From Enterococcus malodoratus ATCC 43197 (GTDB lineage Bacteria; Bacillota; Bacilli; Lactobacillales; Enterococcaceae): DNA of 64,000 bases. Shown one piece after another: positions 43,554 through 51,694 of this stretch (positions within the stretch are counted from its first letter, which is position 1; the number at the start of each line of letters is the position of its first letter). The stretch is from the NCBI RefSeq assembly GCF_000407185.1, contig NZ_KE136483.1, forward strand, positions 1-64,000, written 5' to 3'. The translations under genes were made by a program, and so were the position numbers. Below the pieces are notes generated by a model. That model saw nothing but the letters and a program-made list of their open reading frames with translations. It searched no databases and was not told the origin of the DNA.

Positions 43554-44873
43554 ATGAGCGGACAAAGCGGTGGAGGAAAAAAAGAAACGATTGCAGTTTC
43601 TTTAACGAACTATTTGGATTCTGGCTGTATCGTAGCAGGTGCGAGCGGGCTGACCTTATGGGCTCAGCATTTTGGTCTAAGTAGTTTCGCGGTTGGATTA
43701 TTAGGAGCATTGAGTGCAAATGCTTTTGGTGCCGCGATTGGTGCGCTAATTGGCGGGCGTTTATCGGATAAGTATGGACGAAAATTCATCTATACCTATA
43801 ACTTATTGATTTATATGTTCGGCGCATTGTTTATTATTTTTGCAATGAATTTTCCGATGCTTTTAGCAGGATTTTTAATTATGGGATTGTCTGTTGGTGC
43901 TGGAGTTCCCGCATCATGGTCTTATATTGCTGAAATGGCCCACCCTGATTCACGGGCACACAATATCGGCATCTCTCAATTGGCCTGGTCATTAGGGCCT
44001 GCGATCATTTTCACACTAGGTGTAATTTTGGCACCATTAGGTCTGCTTGGAAGTCGTTTATTGTTTGTTTCGTTAGTAGTAGTTGCACTGATTGCTTGGA
44101 TTTTGCAACGTCAATTAGAAGAATCGAAAGACTGGGAAGCAGAAAATGCGCGACAAGCAGCAACAACAGAAAAGGCTCATCCTTACAAAGAGCTGTTTTC
44201 AAATGTTGTGAATAGAAAATCAGTTCTATTCTTAGTGGGCGTGTATTTATTTTGGAACTTAGTAGCAGGTGCGATGGGATTCTTCATGCCATTTGTTTAT
44301 GAAACAGTCGGCGGATTGACCAATTCGCAAGCTAATATGCTGCAAGCAGCTTTGTGGATTTTGACTTCAATTGGTTCGTATTTTGGTTTTGCCAAATTAG
44401 GGGACAAAGTTGATCAACGTAAATTCTATTTTGTAGGCGCTTTAATGGCGGTAGTTTCATGGGTCGTCTTAACCTTCGTTGGGATGTCTTGGTTAGGCTT
44501 AGGAGTTTTCGTAGTTTTATGGGGACTCTCAGCAGGGATTGGGGCCCAAGCCTTCTATGCTTTGTGGGCGTCAGAATTATTTCCAACTAAATTCCGCGGC
44601 GGGGCACAAGGAATCATGTTCTTCTTAGTTCGCGGCAGTTGCGGTGTTTGGTCAATCATCTTCCCTATGATCTTAGCCAGCTTAGGCTTTACCGTTGCTG
44701 GGACAGTTATGATCGGTTTGCTGATTGTATCATTAGTGATTGGAACCGTATGGACACCGCAAACACAGGGGAAAACATTAGAACAAATTACGAAAGAGCG
44801 TTATGGAGACAGTGTCGAAGCTGCAAAAGAAGCAACTGAAGATCTGCCTCATGGCCAAGAGGTAACAAAATGA
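43554..44873 (+). CDS. MFS sugar transporter, probable L-rhamnose permease
   Basis: A 439-residue MFS transporter with 12 membrane segments of the sugar porter type; GGRLSDKYGRK near residue 70 is the loop 2-3 motif. Its place as first gene of the operon, with a 4-nt overlap into rhaB, makes L-rhamnose the likely substrate, but this is inference. ATG 43554 has AAGGAGCGAG upstream. Confidence 0.87.
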   Translation: MSGQSGGGKKETIAVSLTNYLDSGCIVAGASGLTLWAQHFGLSSFAVGLLGALSANAFGAAIGALIGGRLSDKYGRKFIYTYNLLIYMFGALFIIFAMNFPMLLAGFLIMGLSVGAGVPASWSYIAEMAHPDSRAHNIGISQLAWSLGPAIIFTLGVILAPLGLLGSRLLFVSLVVVALIAWILQRQLEESKDWEAENARQAATTEKAHPYKELFSNVVNRKSVLFLVGVYLFWNLVAGAMGFFMPFVYETVGGLTNSQANMLQAALWILTSIGSYFGFAKLGDKVDQRKFYFVGALMAVVSWVVLTFVGMSWLGLGVFVVLWGLSAGIGAQAFYALWASELFPTKFRGGAQGIMFFLVRGSCGVWSIIFPMILASLGFTVAGTVMIGLLIVSLVIGTVWTPQTQGKTLEQITKERYGDSVEAAKEATEDLPHGQEVTK

Positions 44874-46327
44874 CGGAAACCTATATAGCAGTAGATATTG
44901 GTGCATCAAGCGGACGATTGATGCTTTCAGAAAAAAATCCCTTCAACAAAATTTCTTTGGAAGAGGTTCATCGCTTCAAAAATGGTTTTTCTGATAATAG
45001 CGGCACAGACTATTGGAACGCGGATCATTTGATTGAAGAAATTTTGATTGGCTTGGAAAAAGTGAAGCAACGCGGCGTTGAAAAGTGCTATGTCGGTATC
45101 GACACTTGGGGTGTTGATTACTGTTTGCTGGACAAGCAGGGTCAGGCATTAAGTCAACCTGTCAGCTATCGCGATGATCGAACAAAGCAGGCGATGGAAG
45201 AATTTGATCAGCAATTTTCATTGCAAATGCTTTATCAAAAAACCGGAATTCAGCTTCAGCCATTCAATACGGTTTTCCAATTGTTCAAGGAAGATCGGGA
45301 AAAATTGGCTCACGCCAAACAGTTATTATTGATGCCGGATTATTTGGGCTACGTACTGACTGGTCAAGCGGTGTTAGAAAAGACCAATGCATCAACCATG
45401 CAGTTGATGAATTTGAAGTCTAGGAAGCTTGATGAGGATGTATTAACAGCGATCGATGTTGTAAAAGAATTATTTCCGAACCCGGTAGAACCGGGAACTA
45501 TCTTAGGTCCGATCTTAAAAGAAAAATTTCCGACATATGATTTGCCAGATGCGACGTTCATCACGATTGCTTCTCACGATACGGCGTCGGCCGTTGTAGG
45601 AACACCGGGCAAAGGTGACAACTGGGCTTATATTAGTTCAGGGACTTGGTCATTGATGGGCGTGGAGATCGAAGAAGGTATTTCGACTCCAGAAGCGTTT
45701 GAGGCAAACTTCACCAATGAGTGGGGTGTTCAAGGGACGATCCGTTTCTTGAAAAATATTATGGGGATGTGGTTGATCCAAGAAGTAGCTAGAATGCAGG
45801 ATTATCAGTATTCGTATCCTGAGTTGGCTGAACTGGCGAGCCAAGAAGAAGCATTCGTCAGTTTAATCGATGTCAATGACTCGCGTTTTATGAATCCTAA
45901 AAATATGATCACAGAGATTCAGTCTTATTGCCGAGAAGTGGACCAAAAAATACCGAAGACGGCAGGGGAGCTGGCACGTTGTATATATGACAGTTTGGCT
46001 CTGTGTTACGCGGTGGAACTCGAAAAGCTTGAGAAAATTACTGACCGCACGATTACTCAATTGCATATCGTGGGAGGCGGTTCGAACAATGATTTCTTAA
46101 ATCAATTGACCGCGGATGCTTGCGGCATCAATGTTCTGGCTGGACCGGGTGAAGCAACCGCCATCGGCAATATCATCGTGCAAATGGTCGCAACAAAAGG
46201 TTTCGGAACACTGGCAGAAGGACGCGAAGGGATCAAAAAATCCTTTCCGATGAAAGAATTTCAACCACAGATAGACAACCAGTGTGCTATTGAGAAATAC
46301 CAATCATTAACAAAATCATTCGTATAA
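44870..46327 (+). CDS. rhaB: Rhamnulokinase
   Basis: Phosphorylates L-rhamnulose at carbon 1 with ATP. A 485-residue FGGY-family kinase: DIGASSGRLM near residue 9 is the phosphate-1 loop, GIDTWGVDY near 75 and HDTASAVVGTP near 235 are the sugar and catalytic region, and HIVGGGSNNDFLNQ near 399 is the adenosine loop. The start overlaps the permease stop as ATGA. Confidence 0.96.
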   Translation: MTETYIAVDIGASSGRLMLSEKNPFNKISLEEVHRFKNGFSDNSGTDYWNADHLIEEILIGLEKVKQRGVEKCYVGIDTWGVDYCLLDKQGQALSQPVSYRDDRTKQAMEEFDQQFSLQMLYQKTGIQLQPFNTVFQLFKEDREKLAHAKQLLLMPDYLGYVLTGQAVLEKTNASTMQLMNLKSRKLDEDVLTAIDVVKELFPNPVEPGTILGPILKEKFPTYDLPDATFITIASHDTASAVVGTPGKGDNWAYISSGTWSLMGVEIEEGISTPEAFEANFTNEWGVQGTIRFLKNIMGMWLIQEVARMQDYQYSYPELAELASQEEAFVSLIDVNDSRFMNPKNMITEIQSYCREVDQKIPKTAGELARCIYDSLALCYAVELEKLEKITDRTITQLHIVGGGSNNDFLNQLTADACGINVLAGPGEATAIGNIIVQMVATKGFGTLAEGREGIKKSFPMKEFQPQIDNQCAIEKYQSLTKSFV

Positions 46328-46380
46328 AAATGATTCATCATTTTAATGAATAAATAGAAAGAAAAGGGAGCAGAAACGAA

Positions 46381-47658
46381 ATGACAAAAACAGTTGAAGA
46401 ACGTTATGAAGACGCAAAAGCGCGTTACGCAGAAATCGGTGTCGATACGGATGCCGCATTGAAAAAATTACAAGATGTAAAAATCTCAATGCATTGCTGG
46501 CAGGGGGACGATGTAAAAGGATTCTTAAATCCCGATGGTGAATTAACCGGCGGTATCATGGCAACCGGAGATTATCCCGGTGCAGCTCACACTCCGGATC
46601 AATTACGTCAAGATGTTGAGAAGGCTTTTTCATTGATTCCAGGCAGCCATAAATTGAATTTGCATGCCATCTACCTAGATACCGATGAACCTGTCGATTT
46701 AGATGAAATTGAACCAAAGCATTTTGCAAAATGGGCCAGCTGGGCTAATGAACAAGGTGTTGGCTTGGACTTCAACCCAACCTTCTTCTCTCATCCAATG
46801 ATGAAAGACGGAATGACCTTAGCTCACCCAGATAAAGAGGTTCGTGATTTTTGGATTGAACACGGCAAACGCAGCCGTAAAATCGCTGAATATTTAGGCA
46901 AAGAAACCGGACAAACTTGTATCGACAACTTCTGGATGCCAGATGGTATGAAGGATAATCCGATTGATCGTTATACACCTCGGAAACGGATGATGGAATC
47001 ACTAGATGAAATCTTTGCGGAAGATTTGAATGAGGAATATACCCAAGAATCTGTTGAAAGCAAGCTGTTTGGCCTTGGCGCTGAAGCTTATACAGTTGGC
47101 TCCCATGAATTTTATATGGGGTATGGCTTAACCAGAAACAAACTGATCTGCTTAGATGCTGGCCATTTCCATCCAACTGAAGTGATCTCAAACAAATTGA
47201 CCTCACTGGCGCTGTTCTCTAAAGGAATTATGCTGCACGTTTCTCGCCCAGTTCGTTGGGATTCTGACCATGTTGTAATTATGGATGATGAATTACAAGA
47301 AATTGGTAAAGAAATCGTTCGCAATGATCTTCTAGGAAAGACCAATATCGGCCTAGATTTCTTTGATGCCACAATCAACCGGATCGCTGCTTGGGTCATC
47401 GGTACTCGTAATACTCAAAAAGCTCTATTGAAAGCCATGCTGGAACCGATCGAAGACTTGAAGACCATTGAATTGGATCTTGATTATACGAAACGCATGG
47501 CTTTGACCGAAGAATTAAAAGATTTCCCTTATGCTGATGTTTGGAATTACTTCTGTGAACAAAACAATGCTCCAGTCGGCATGGATTGGTATGAAGAAGT
47601 CATGAATTATGAAAGAGATATTTTATCAGCGCGAGACAAAGAGTTCGCACACGCATAA
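46381..47658 (+). CDS. rhaA: L-rhamnose isomerase
   Basis: Converts L-rhamnose to L-rhamnulose, the first step of the pathway. The 425 residues form a metal-dependent TIM barrel. SMHCWQGDDVKGFL near residue 36 is the typical N-terminal motif, and the metal ligands fall in the segments around LDAGHFHPTE near 258 and SRPVRWDSDHV near 285. AAGGGAG precedes ATG 46381. Confidence 0.97.
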   Translation: MTKTVEERYEDAKARYAEIGVDTDAALKKLQDVKISMHCWQGDDVKGFLNPDGELTGGIMATGDYPGAAHTPDQLRQDVEKAFSLIPGSHKLNLHAIYLDTDEPVDLDEIEPKHFAKWASWANEQGVGLDFNPTFFSHPMMKDGMTLAHPDKEVRDFWIEHGKRSRKIAEYLGKETGQTCIDNFWMPDGMKDNPIDRYTPRKRMMESLDEIFAEDLNEEYTQESVESKLFGLGAEAYTVGSHEFYMGYGLTRNKLICLDAGHFHPTEVISNKLTSLALFSKGIMLHVSRPVRWDSDHVVIMDDELQEIGKEIVRNDLLGKTNIGLDFFDATINRIAAWVIGTRNTQKALLKAMLEPIEDLKTIELDLDYTKRMALTEELKDFPYADVWNYFCEQNNAPVGMDWYEEVMNYERDILSARDKEFAHA

Positions 47659-47717
47659 TGAATTGGTGGGGGGCCTTGCCTCCCTGCCTTGTTAGATAAA
47701 ACTTGGAGGAATCAATC

Positions 47718-48551
47718 GTGAAAAATATTTTAGAAGCACCTTTTGTCAAAGAAATGGTAGATGTAACCAGCAACCTGTATCGACTAGGCTGGGATGAACG
47801 GAATGGCGGCAACGTATCTTATCTATTAGAGGAAGCGGACGTCAGAGAATACTTGGATACTGCAAATGTACTGCGGAATATTCCGATGGATTTTGACGGA
47901 TCAGCGCTTAAAGGAAATTATTTCATCGTAACCGGTTCGGGAAAATATTTTAAAAATGTGACTCAAGATCCCGCCAATAATCTTGGTATTTTGCGAGTAG
48001 CTGAAGACGGACAAAGCGTGGATTTACTTTGGGGGTATACAGATGGCGGAGTTCCAACGAGTGAACTGCCTGCTCATTTGATGAGCCATATCGCCCGCTT
48101 AGAAGTTGATCCTGAAAATCGGATCGTAATGCATTGCCATGCGACTCATTTATTGGCAATGACTTTCAGCCATGAAATGACCGCGAAAGCTATCACACGA
48201 ACACTTTGGGAGATGTGTACTGAGTGTATGGTCGTTTTCCCTGAAGGTGTTCAAGTATTGCCATGGTTGATTCCAGGCTCTAATGAGATTGGTGAAGCGA
48301 CGGCCGAAAAAATGAAGCAAGCTCGTTTAGTGCTTTGGTCATTTCATGGTGTTTATGGAGCCGGTCGTACGATGGATGAAACTTTCGGCTTGATTGAAAC
48401 GGCCGAAAAAGCGGCACAAGTCTATACCTATGTTCAGGCGCAAGGTGGTGTGCGTCAAACGATTAGTGATGAAAACTTTATTGCTTTAGCTAAACAATTC
48501 GGCATCACACCAAATCCAGTTTTTTTTGAAGCCGGGGTGCCTAACGCATGA
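47718..48551 (+). CDS. rhaD: Rhamnulose-1-phosphate aldolase
   Basis: Splits L-rhamnulose 1-phosphate into dihydroxyacetone phosphate and L-lactaldehyde. It is a class II (zinc) aldolase of 277 residues. GGNVSYLL near residue 28 binds phosphate, and MHCHATH near 138 with a later His (SFHGVYG near 210) holds the zinc. The reading frame is open from TTG 47703, but GGAGGA lies there, so GTG 47718, 8 nt downstream of it, is the start. It overlaps rhaM by 4 nt. Confidence 0.96.
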   Translation: MKNILEAPFVKEMVDVTSNLYRLGWDERNGGNVSYLLEEADVREYLDTANVLRNIPMDFDGSALKGNYFIVTGSGKYFKNVTQDPANNLGILRVAEDGQSVDLLWGYTDGGVPTSELPAHLMSHIARLEVDPENRIVMHCHATHLLAMTFSHEMTAKAITRTLWEMCTECMVVFPEGVQVLPWLIPGSNEIGEATAEKMKQARLVLWSFHGVYGAGRTMDETFGLIETAEKAAQVYTYVQAQGGVRQTISDENFIALAKQFGITPNPVFFEAGVPNA

Positions 48552-48859
48552 TCAAAAAAGCGGTTCGAATGAAGTTGTATCCTGGATTAAAAAAAGAATA
48601 CGCAAAACGCCACAATGATTTATGGCCTGAAATGCGTGAAATGTTGAAAGCACATGGAGCAAAAAGCTATTCTATCTTTTTCGATCCTGAAACAGATTTT
48701 CTCTTCGGTTATTTGGAAATCGAAGATGAAGAGAAATGGGCTCAAACAGCCGACACAGAAATCAATCGTAAATGGTGGGATTATATGGAAGACGTCATGG
48801 ATACAAATCTGGACCACTCACCCGTAGCGGTAGACCTAGAACAAGTATTTGAGCTGTAA
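48548..48859 (+). CDS. rhaM: L-rhamnose mutarotase
   Basis: Interconverts the alpha and beta anomers of L-rhamnose so that the isomerase can work at full speed. It is a 103-residue ferredoxin-like fold with the family residues MKLYPGLKKEYAKRH near 8 and KWWDYMEDVMDTN near 76. The start overlaps the rhaD stop. A 13-bp hairpin without T tract (48855-48886) covers its stop codon. Confidence 0.95.
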   Translation: MIKKAVRMKLYPGLKKEYAKRHNDLWPEMREMLKAHGAKSYSIFFDPETDFLFGYLEIEDEEKWAQTADTEINRKWWDYMEDVMDTNLDHSPVAVDLEQVFEL

Positions 48860-48886
48860 AAGAGACTGGCAACAGTTTCTTTTACA
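48855..48886 (+). other. Hairpin at the rhaM stop codon
   Basis: TGTAAAAGAGACT pairs with AGTTTCTTTTACA around GGCAAC. There is no T run, so it is more likely an RNA processing or stability element than a terminator. Confidence 0.5.
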
Positions 48887-48980
48887 CATATATGTGAAAT
48901 TGTGTGCAAACGTAGTCGAGATCGAATGCGTTTATAGATGACTCGTTAAAGCCTGCCGAATATTGGAAAGGGAGAGGAAC

Positions 48981-49139
48981 ATGAAATATCTTGTACAGGT
49001 TGAAACACTTGCTGGGGAAAAACAAGAAAAGGATTTTCAAAATTATCGCGAGGCTTTGTGTTGTGCAACAAATTATGTCCACCTCAAATTCAGCAAAATC
49101 ATTCGGCAGGGGGAAGTCATTAATAAATTTAAGTTTTAG
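48981..49139 (+). CDS. Unrecognised small protein (52 aa) in the rhamnose operon
   Basis: A 52-codon ORF starting MKYLVQVETLAGEKQE and ending INKFKF. I do not recognise it. It has two adjacent cysteines (CC near residue 27) and no membrane segment. The ribosome binding site GGGAGAGG, 7 nt before the ATG, is good, and the ORF fills the only gap between rhaM and fucO. It could be a small partner of a rhamnose enzyme or a leader for fucO. Function unknown. Confidence 0.6.
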   Translation: MKYLVQVETLAGEKQEKDFQNYREALCCATNYVHLKFSKIIRQGEVINKFKF

Positions 49140-49236
49140 CAGATAGAATAAATAGAAATAAAACACAAGCAAGTCAAAATATTTTTTTTATAATGGACGT
49201 TGTTTTTTATGACAAGAATTTACAATTAGAAGTCAC

Positions 49237-49250
49237 AGAAAGCGGTTTCT
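49237..49250 (+). promoter_or_regulatory. cre-like site before fucO
   Basis: AGAAAGCGGTTTCT is nearly palindromic and matches 12 of 14 positions of the CcpA operator, differing at the two outer positions. A GATAAT-like -10 lies just downstream. Confidence 0.45.
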
Positions 49251-49301
49251 TTTTATGGGATAATCAATTGTGAAATACAACACAATAAAGGAGAGAATAC
49301 A

Positions 49302-50456
49302 ATGGTAGTCAATCGAATGATTTTAAATGAAACATCTTATTTTGGTAAGGGCGCGATCCAAGAGGTAGCAAATGAAGCCAAGAAGCGCGGATTCAAAAAA
49401 GCTTTGGTCGTTACAGACAAAGATTTATTGAAATTTGAAGTAGCTACGAAAGTCACCGCGATTTTAGATGATGCAGAGTTGAGTTATGAGATATTTGACG
49501 GCATCGTACCTAATCCTTCAATTGAGGATGTTCAGGCCGGAGTGAAAGCCTGTCAGGCGGCCGAAGCGGATTATATCGTGGCAATCGGCGGCGGTTCGCC
49601 AATTGATACAGCCAAGGCGATTGGAATCATTACGACAAATCCTGAGTTCTCTGATGTGATCAGTCTTGAAGGTCCTGCCGATACAAAAAAACCGGCTTTG
49701 CCGATTTTGGCAGTACCAACTACCTCTGGAACAGCAGCAGAAGTGACGATCAATTATGTAATTACCGATGCTGACAATCATCGCAAATTTGTTTGTGTCG
49801 ATCCCCATGATATTCCAGTCGTTGCTTTTGTTGATAGCGATATGATGATGGGGATGCCAAAAGGATTATGCGCTTCAACCGGGATGGATGCTTTAACTCA
49901 TGCGATCGAAGGCTTTATCACCAAGGGTGCTTGGGAAATGAGCGATATGCTTCACATTAAGGCGATCGGAATTATCAGTCATGCGTTGAGAGACTCCGTT
50001 GCGGAAAATCAGGAAGCGCGAGAAAAAATGGCTTTAGGACAATATATCGCTGGTATGGGTTTCTCTAATGTCGGCTTAGGCTTAGTTCACGGAATGGCCC
50101 ATCCATTATCGGCTTGGTATGACACACCTCATGGAGTTGCTTGTGCGACATTACTGCCATTGATCATGGACTTCAATAAGGAATATACCGGTGAAAAATA
50201 CCGGGAAATTGCTATTGCGATGGACGTAGCAGGAGCAGCGGAAATGTCGTTAGCAGAAGTTCGCGATGCCGCTGTTCAAGCTGTGAAGCAATTAGGAATC
50301 GATGTTGGGATTCCTCAAAGCCTGACTGAAATCGGAATGAAGGAAGCGGATGTTCAGCAAATAGCTGAAGATGCTTTTCGAGATGTTTGCTCGCCGGGGA
50401 ATCCACGAGATGCGACGGTGGACGAGATTATCGCGCTATATAAGTCAATGCTATAA
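49302..50456 (+). CDS. fucO: Lactaldehyde reductase / 1,2-propanediol oxidoreductase
   Basis: Reduces L-lactaldehyde, made by the RhaD aldolase, to 1,2-propanediol with NADH, which regenerates NAD under anaerobic growth. A 384-residue iron-containing alcohol dehydrogenase (group III): GGGSPIDTAKA near residue 98 binds NAD, and iron ligands lie in GMDALTHAIEGF near 197 and HGMAHPLSAWYDTPHG near 263. It has its own upstream region with a cre-like site and ends at a bidirectional terminator. Confidence 0.95.
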   Translation: MVVNRMILNETSYFGKGAIQEVANEAKKRGFKKALVVTDKDLLKFEVATKVTAILDDAELSYEIFDGIVPNPSIEDVQAGVKACQAAEADYIVAIGGGSPIDTAKAIGIITTNPEFSDVISLEGPADTKKPALPILAVPTTSGTAAEVTINYVITDADNHRKFVCVDPHDIPVVAFVDSDMMMGMPKGLCASTGMDALTHAIEGFITKGAWEMSDMLHIKAIGIISHALRDSVAENQEAREKMALGQYIAGMGFSNVGLGLVHGMAHPLSAWYDTPHGVACATLLPLIMDFNKEYTGEKYREIAIAMDVAGAAEMSLAEVRDAAVQAVKQLGIDVGIPQSLTEIGMKEADVQQIAEDAFRDVCSPGNPRDATVDEIIALYKSML

Positions 50457-50457
50457 G

Positions 50458-50489
50458 AAAAAGCCAACCTCGCGAGGTTGGCTTTTTTT
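50458..50489. terminator. Bidirectional terminator
   Basis: AAGCCAACCTCGCGAGGTTGGCTT is a perfect palindrome with A and T runs outside. It serves fucO and the convergent usp gene. Confidence 0.95.
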
Positions 50490-50500
50490 AATGAGCTAAA

Positions 50501-50971
50501 TTATTCGTCCTCTTCAGGAACTTTGTTGTCTAAGTCTGTCCGAACAATTAAAACGTCACAAGCAGCGTTGCGAATGACATATTCAGAAACTGAACCGATA
50601 AATAAACGTTCAACCGCATTTAAGCCAGTTGCACCAAGCATAATCAAATCGATTTGATTATTTTCTGGAATTTGATTGGCGATCATCACTTTTGGCGCAC
50701 CATATTCAATGACTTTACTGATGTGTTCGACACCAGCACTTTTTGCGTCAGCTTCATAATCGTCTAACGTTTGTTTCGCCATATCGGTAGCTTGTTCTGC
50801 TAGAACATTATCGAAAGAAGAAACTGTTTGAAACGCACGTGTATCAATGACATGAGCGAGTAGTAATTCCGCTTGATTTCGCTTTGCAACATTTACTGCC
50901 TTTTTGAATGCTAATTCTGCTTCATTAGAACCGTCGACTGCCACCATGATTTTACTGTATTCTTGATCCAT
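50501..50971 (-). CDS. Universal stress protein, UspA family
   Basis: A 156-residue cytosolic stress protein that binds ATP. It starts KIMVAVDGSNEAE and has the nucleotide motif GATGLNAVERLFIGSVSEYV near residue 126. A TTG at 50980 is in frame but directly touches the GGAG; ATG 50971, 9 nt away, is the better start. It is a single gene. Its exact role is unknown, as for most of the family. Confidence 0.93.
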   Translation of the reverse strand: MDQEYSKIMVAVDGSNEAELAFKKAVNVAKRNQAELLLAHVIDTRAFQTVSSFDNVLAEQATDMAKQTLDDYEADAKSAGVEHISKVIEYGAPKVMIANQIPENNQIDLIMLGATGLNAVERLFIGSVSEYVIRNAACDVLIVRTDLDNKVPEEDE

Positions 50972-51029
50972 CGTTTCCAACTCCTTTTCTCATCCTTATT
51001 TTAAATCAAAATTCTTAAAAATGGTACTG

Positions 51030-51314
51030 TTAACCTTTTTTTGTTTTTGATCCCATTAATAAAGCGAAGATGGCCGCAACCACTAAAAGGATGACTAAGT
51101 ACATCATCGAATACGTTCGTTGATTGATGATGCCGACAACGATACTAACAATTCCGAGAAGTGCATAGACATAGCCGAATTGACGTAAAAAGCTGCGAGA
51201 CTCATCTTTTGATTCTTTACTAAAGAGCACTAAAAGTCCTTGCGGTTTTTTTATCAAATAATAGCTGCAGATTAATAAGACAAGTGCTAGTAAAAATAAT
51301 AAAATGCGGATCAT
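51030..51314 (-). CDS. Small membrane protein (94 aa), unknown family
   Basis: I do not recognise the family. The 94 residues have three hydrophobic segments (about 2-19, 46-62 and 70-87) with a basic stretch KKPQGLLVLFSKESKDESR between the first two, and a basic end. The reading frame is open to 51428, but ATG 51314 has GGAGG 8 nt upstream and the longer N-terminus would be read through the terminator at 51332-51364. It follows the probable 6S-like RNA on the same strand. Confidence 0.75.
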   Translation of the reverse strand: MIRILLFLLALVLLICSYYLIKKPQGLLVLFSKESKDESRSFLRQFGYVYALLGIVSIVVGIINQRTYSMMYLVILLVVAAIFALLMGSKTKKG

Positions 51315-51331
51315 TTTTTTCCTCCAATATA

Positions 51332-51364
51332 ATAAAAAGCAATTTGCAGTACGCAAATTGCTTT
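51332..51364 (-). terminator. Terminator after the structured RNA
   Basis: On the minus strand AAAGCAATTTGC pairs perfectly with GCAAATTGCTTT around GTACT, followed by a T run. It lies just before the gene at 51030-51314. Confidence 0.85.
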
Positions 51365-51372
51365 CATTCCAT

Positions 51373-51577
51373 AAAAAATGGAAAATTCCGTCGATGCCGT
51401 TATTCACCCGATAGTATTGATCCCGCAAAATCTAGCAGGTGGGTTCCATGGTCTAAGCATCGAACTACCAAATGAAAAGGCATGTTACCAACTTTGACAC
51501 AAGACGGATCCCAAGATATCAATAAAAATGTTCGGTCAACACTGAAATAGGCAACGCGCACATCACAGAATTTCCAT
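51373..51577 (-). ncRNA. Structured RNA, probably 6S RNA
   Basis: No ORF fits, but the minus strand has a promoter (TTGCGT, 17 bp, TATGAT). The expected RNA of about 203 nt begins with GGAAATTCTGTGATG and ends with CATCGACGGAATTTTCC followed by TTTTTT, and these ends pair as a long closing stem. Further in, GCC/GGC with TATT/AATA, ATTGAT/ATCAAT, and GGGATCC/GGAACCC extend a single rod with internal bubbles. Size, rod shape and closing stem fit 6S RNA, which binds and inhibits RNA polymerase. The identity is inference; the structure is visible in the sequence. Confidence 0.55.
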
Positions 51578-51581
51578 CTCA

Positions 51582-51610
51582 ATCATAGCACAGTCATTAT
51601 TGAGACGCAA
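51582..51610 (-). promoter_or_regulatory. Promoter of the structured RNA
   Basis: On the minus strand TTGCGT (51610-51605) and TATGAT (51587-51582) are 17 bp apart, and TG lies one base before the -10. Confidence 0.65.
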
Positions 51611-51694
51611 CGAATGGGTCTCTATCTCTAAACTTGAAACGACCCAAAATATTTATGTCTTCTATACGTATATTGTATAAAAAAGGAGACGCAT

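Noticed and set aside
51373-51577. tmRNA, SRP RNA or RNase P RNA as the identity of the structured RNA
   Set aside because: There is no tRNA-like end or tag reading frame, no GGAAGGAAGCAGC-type SRP loop, and it is far shorter than RNase P RNA.
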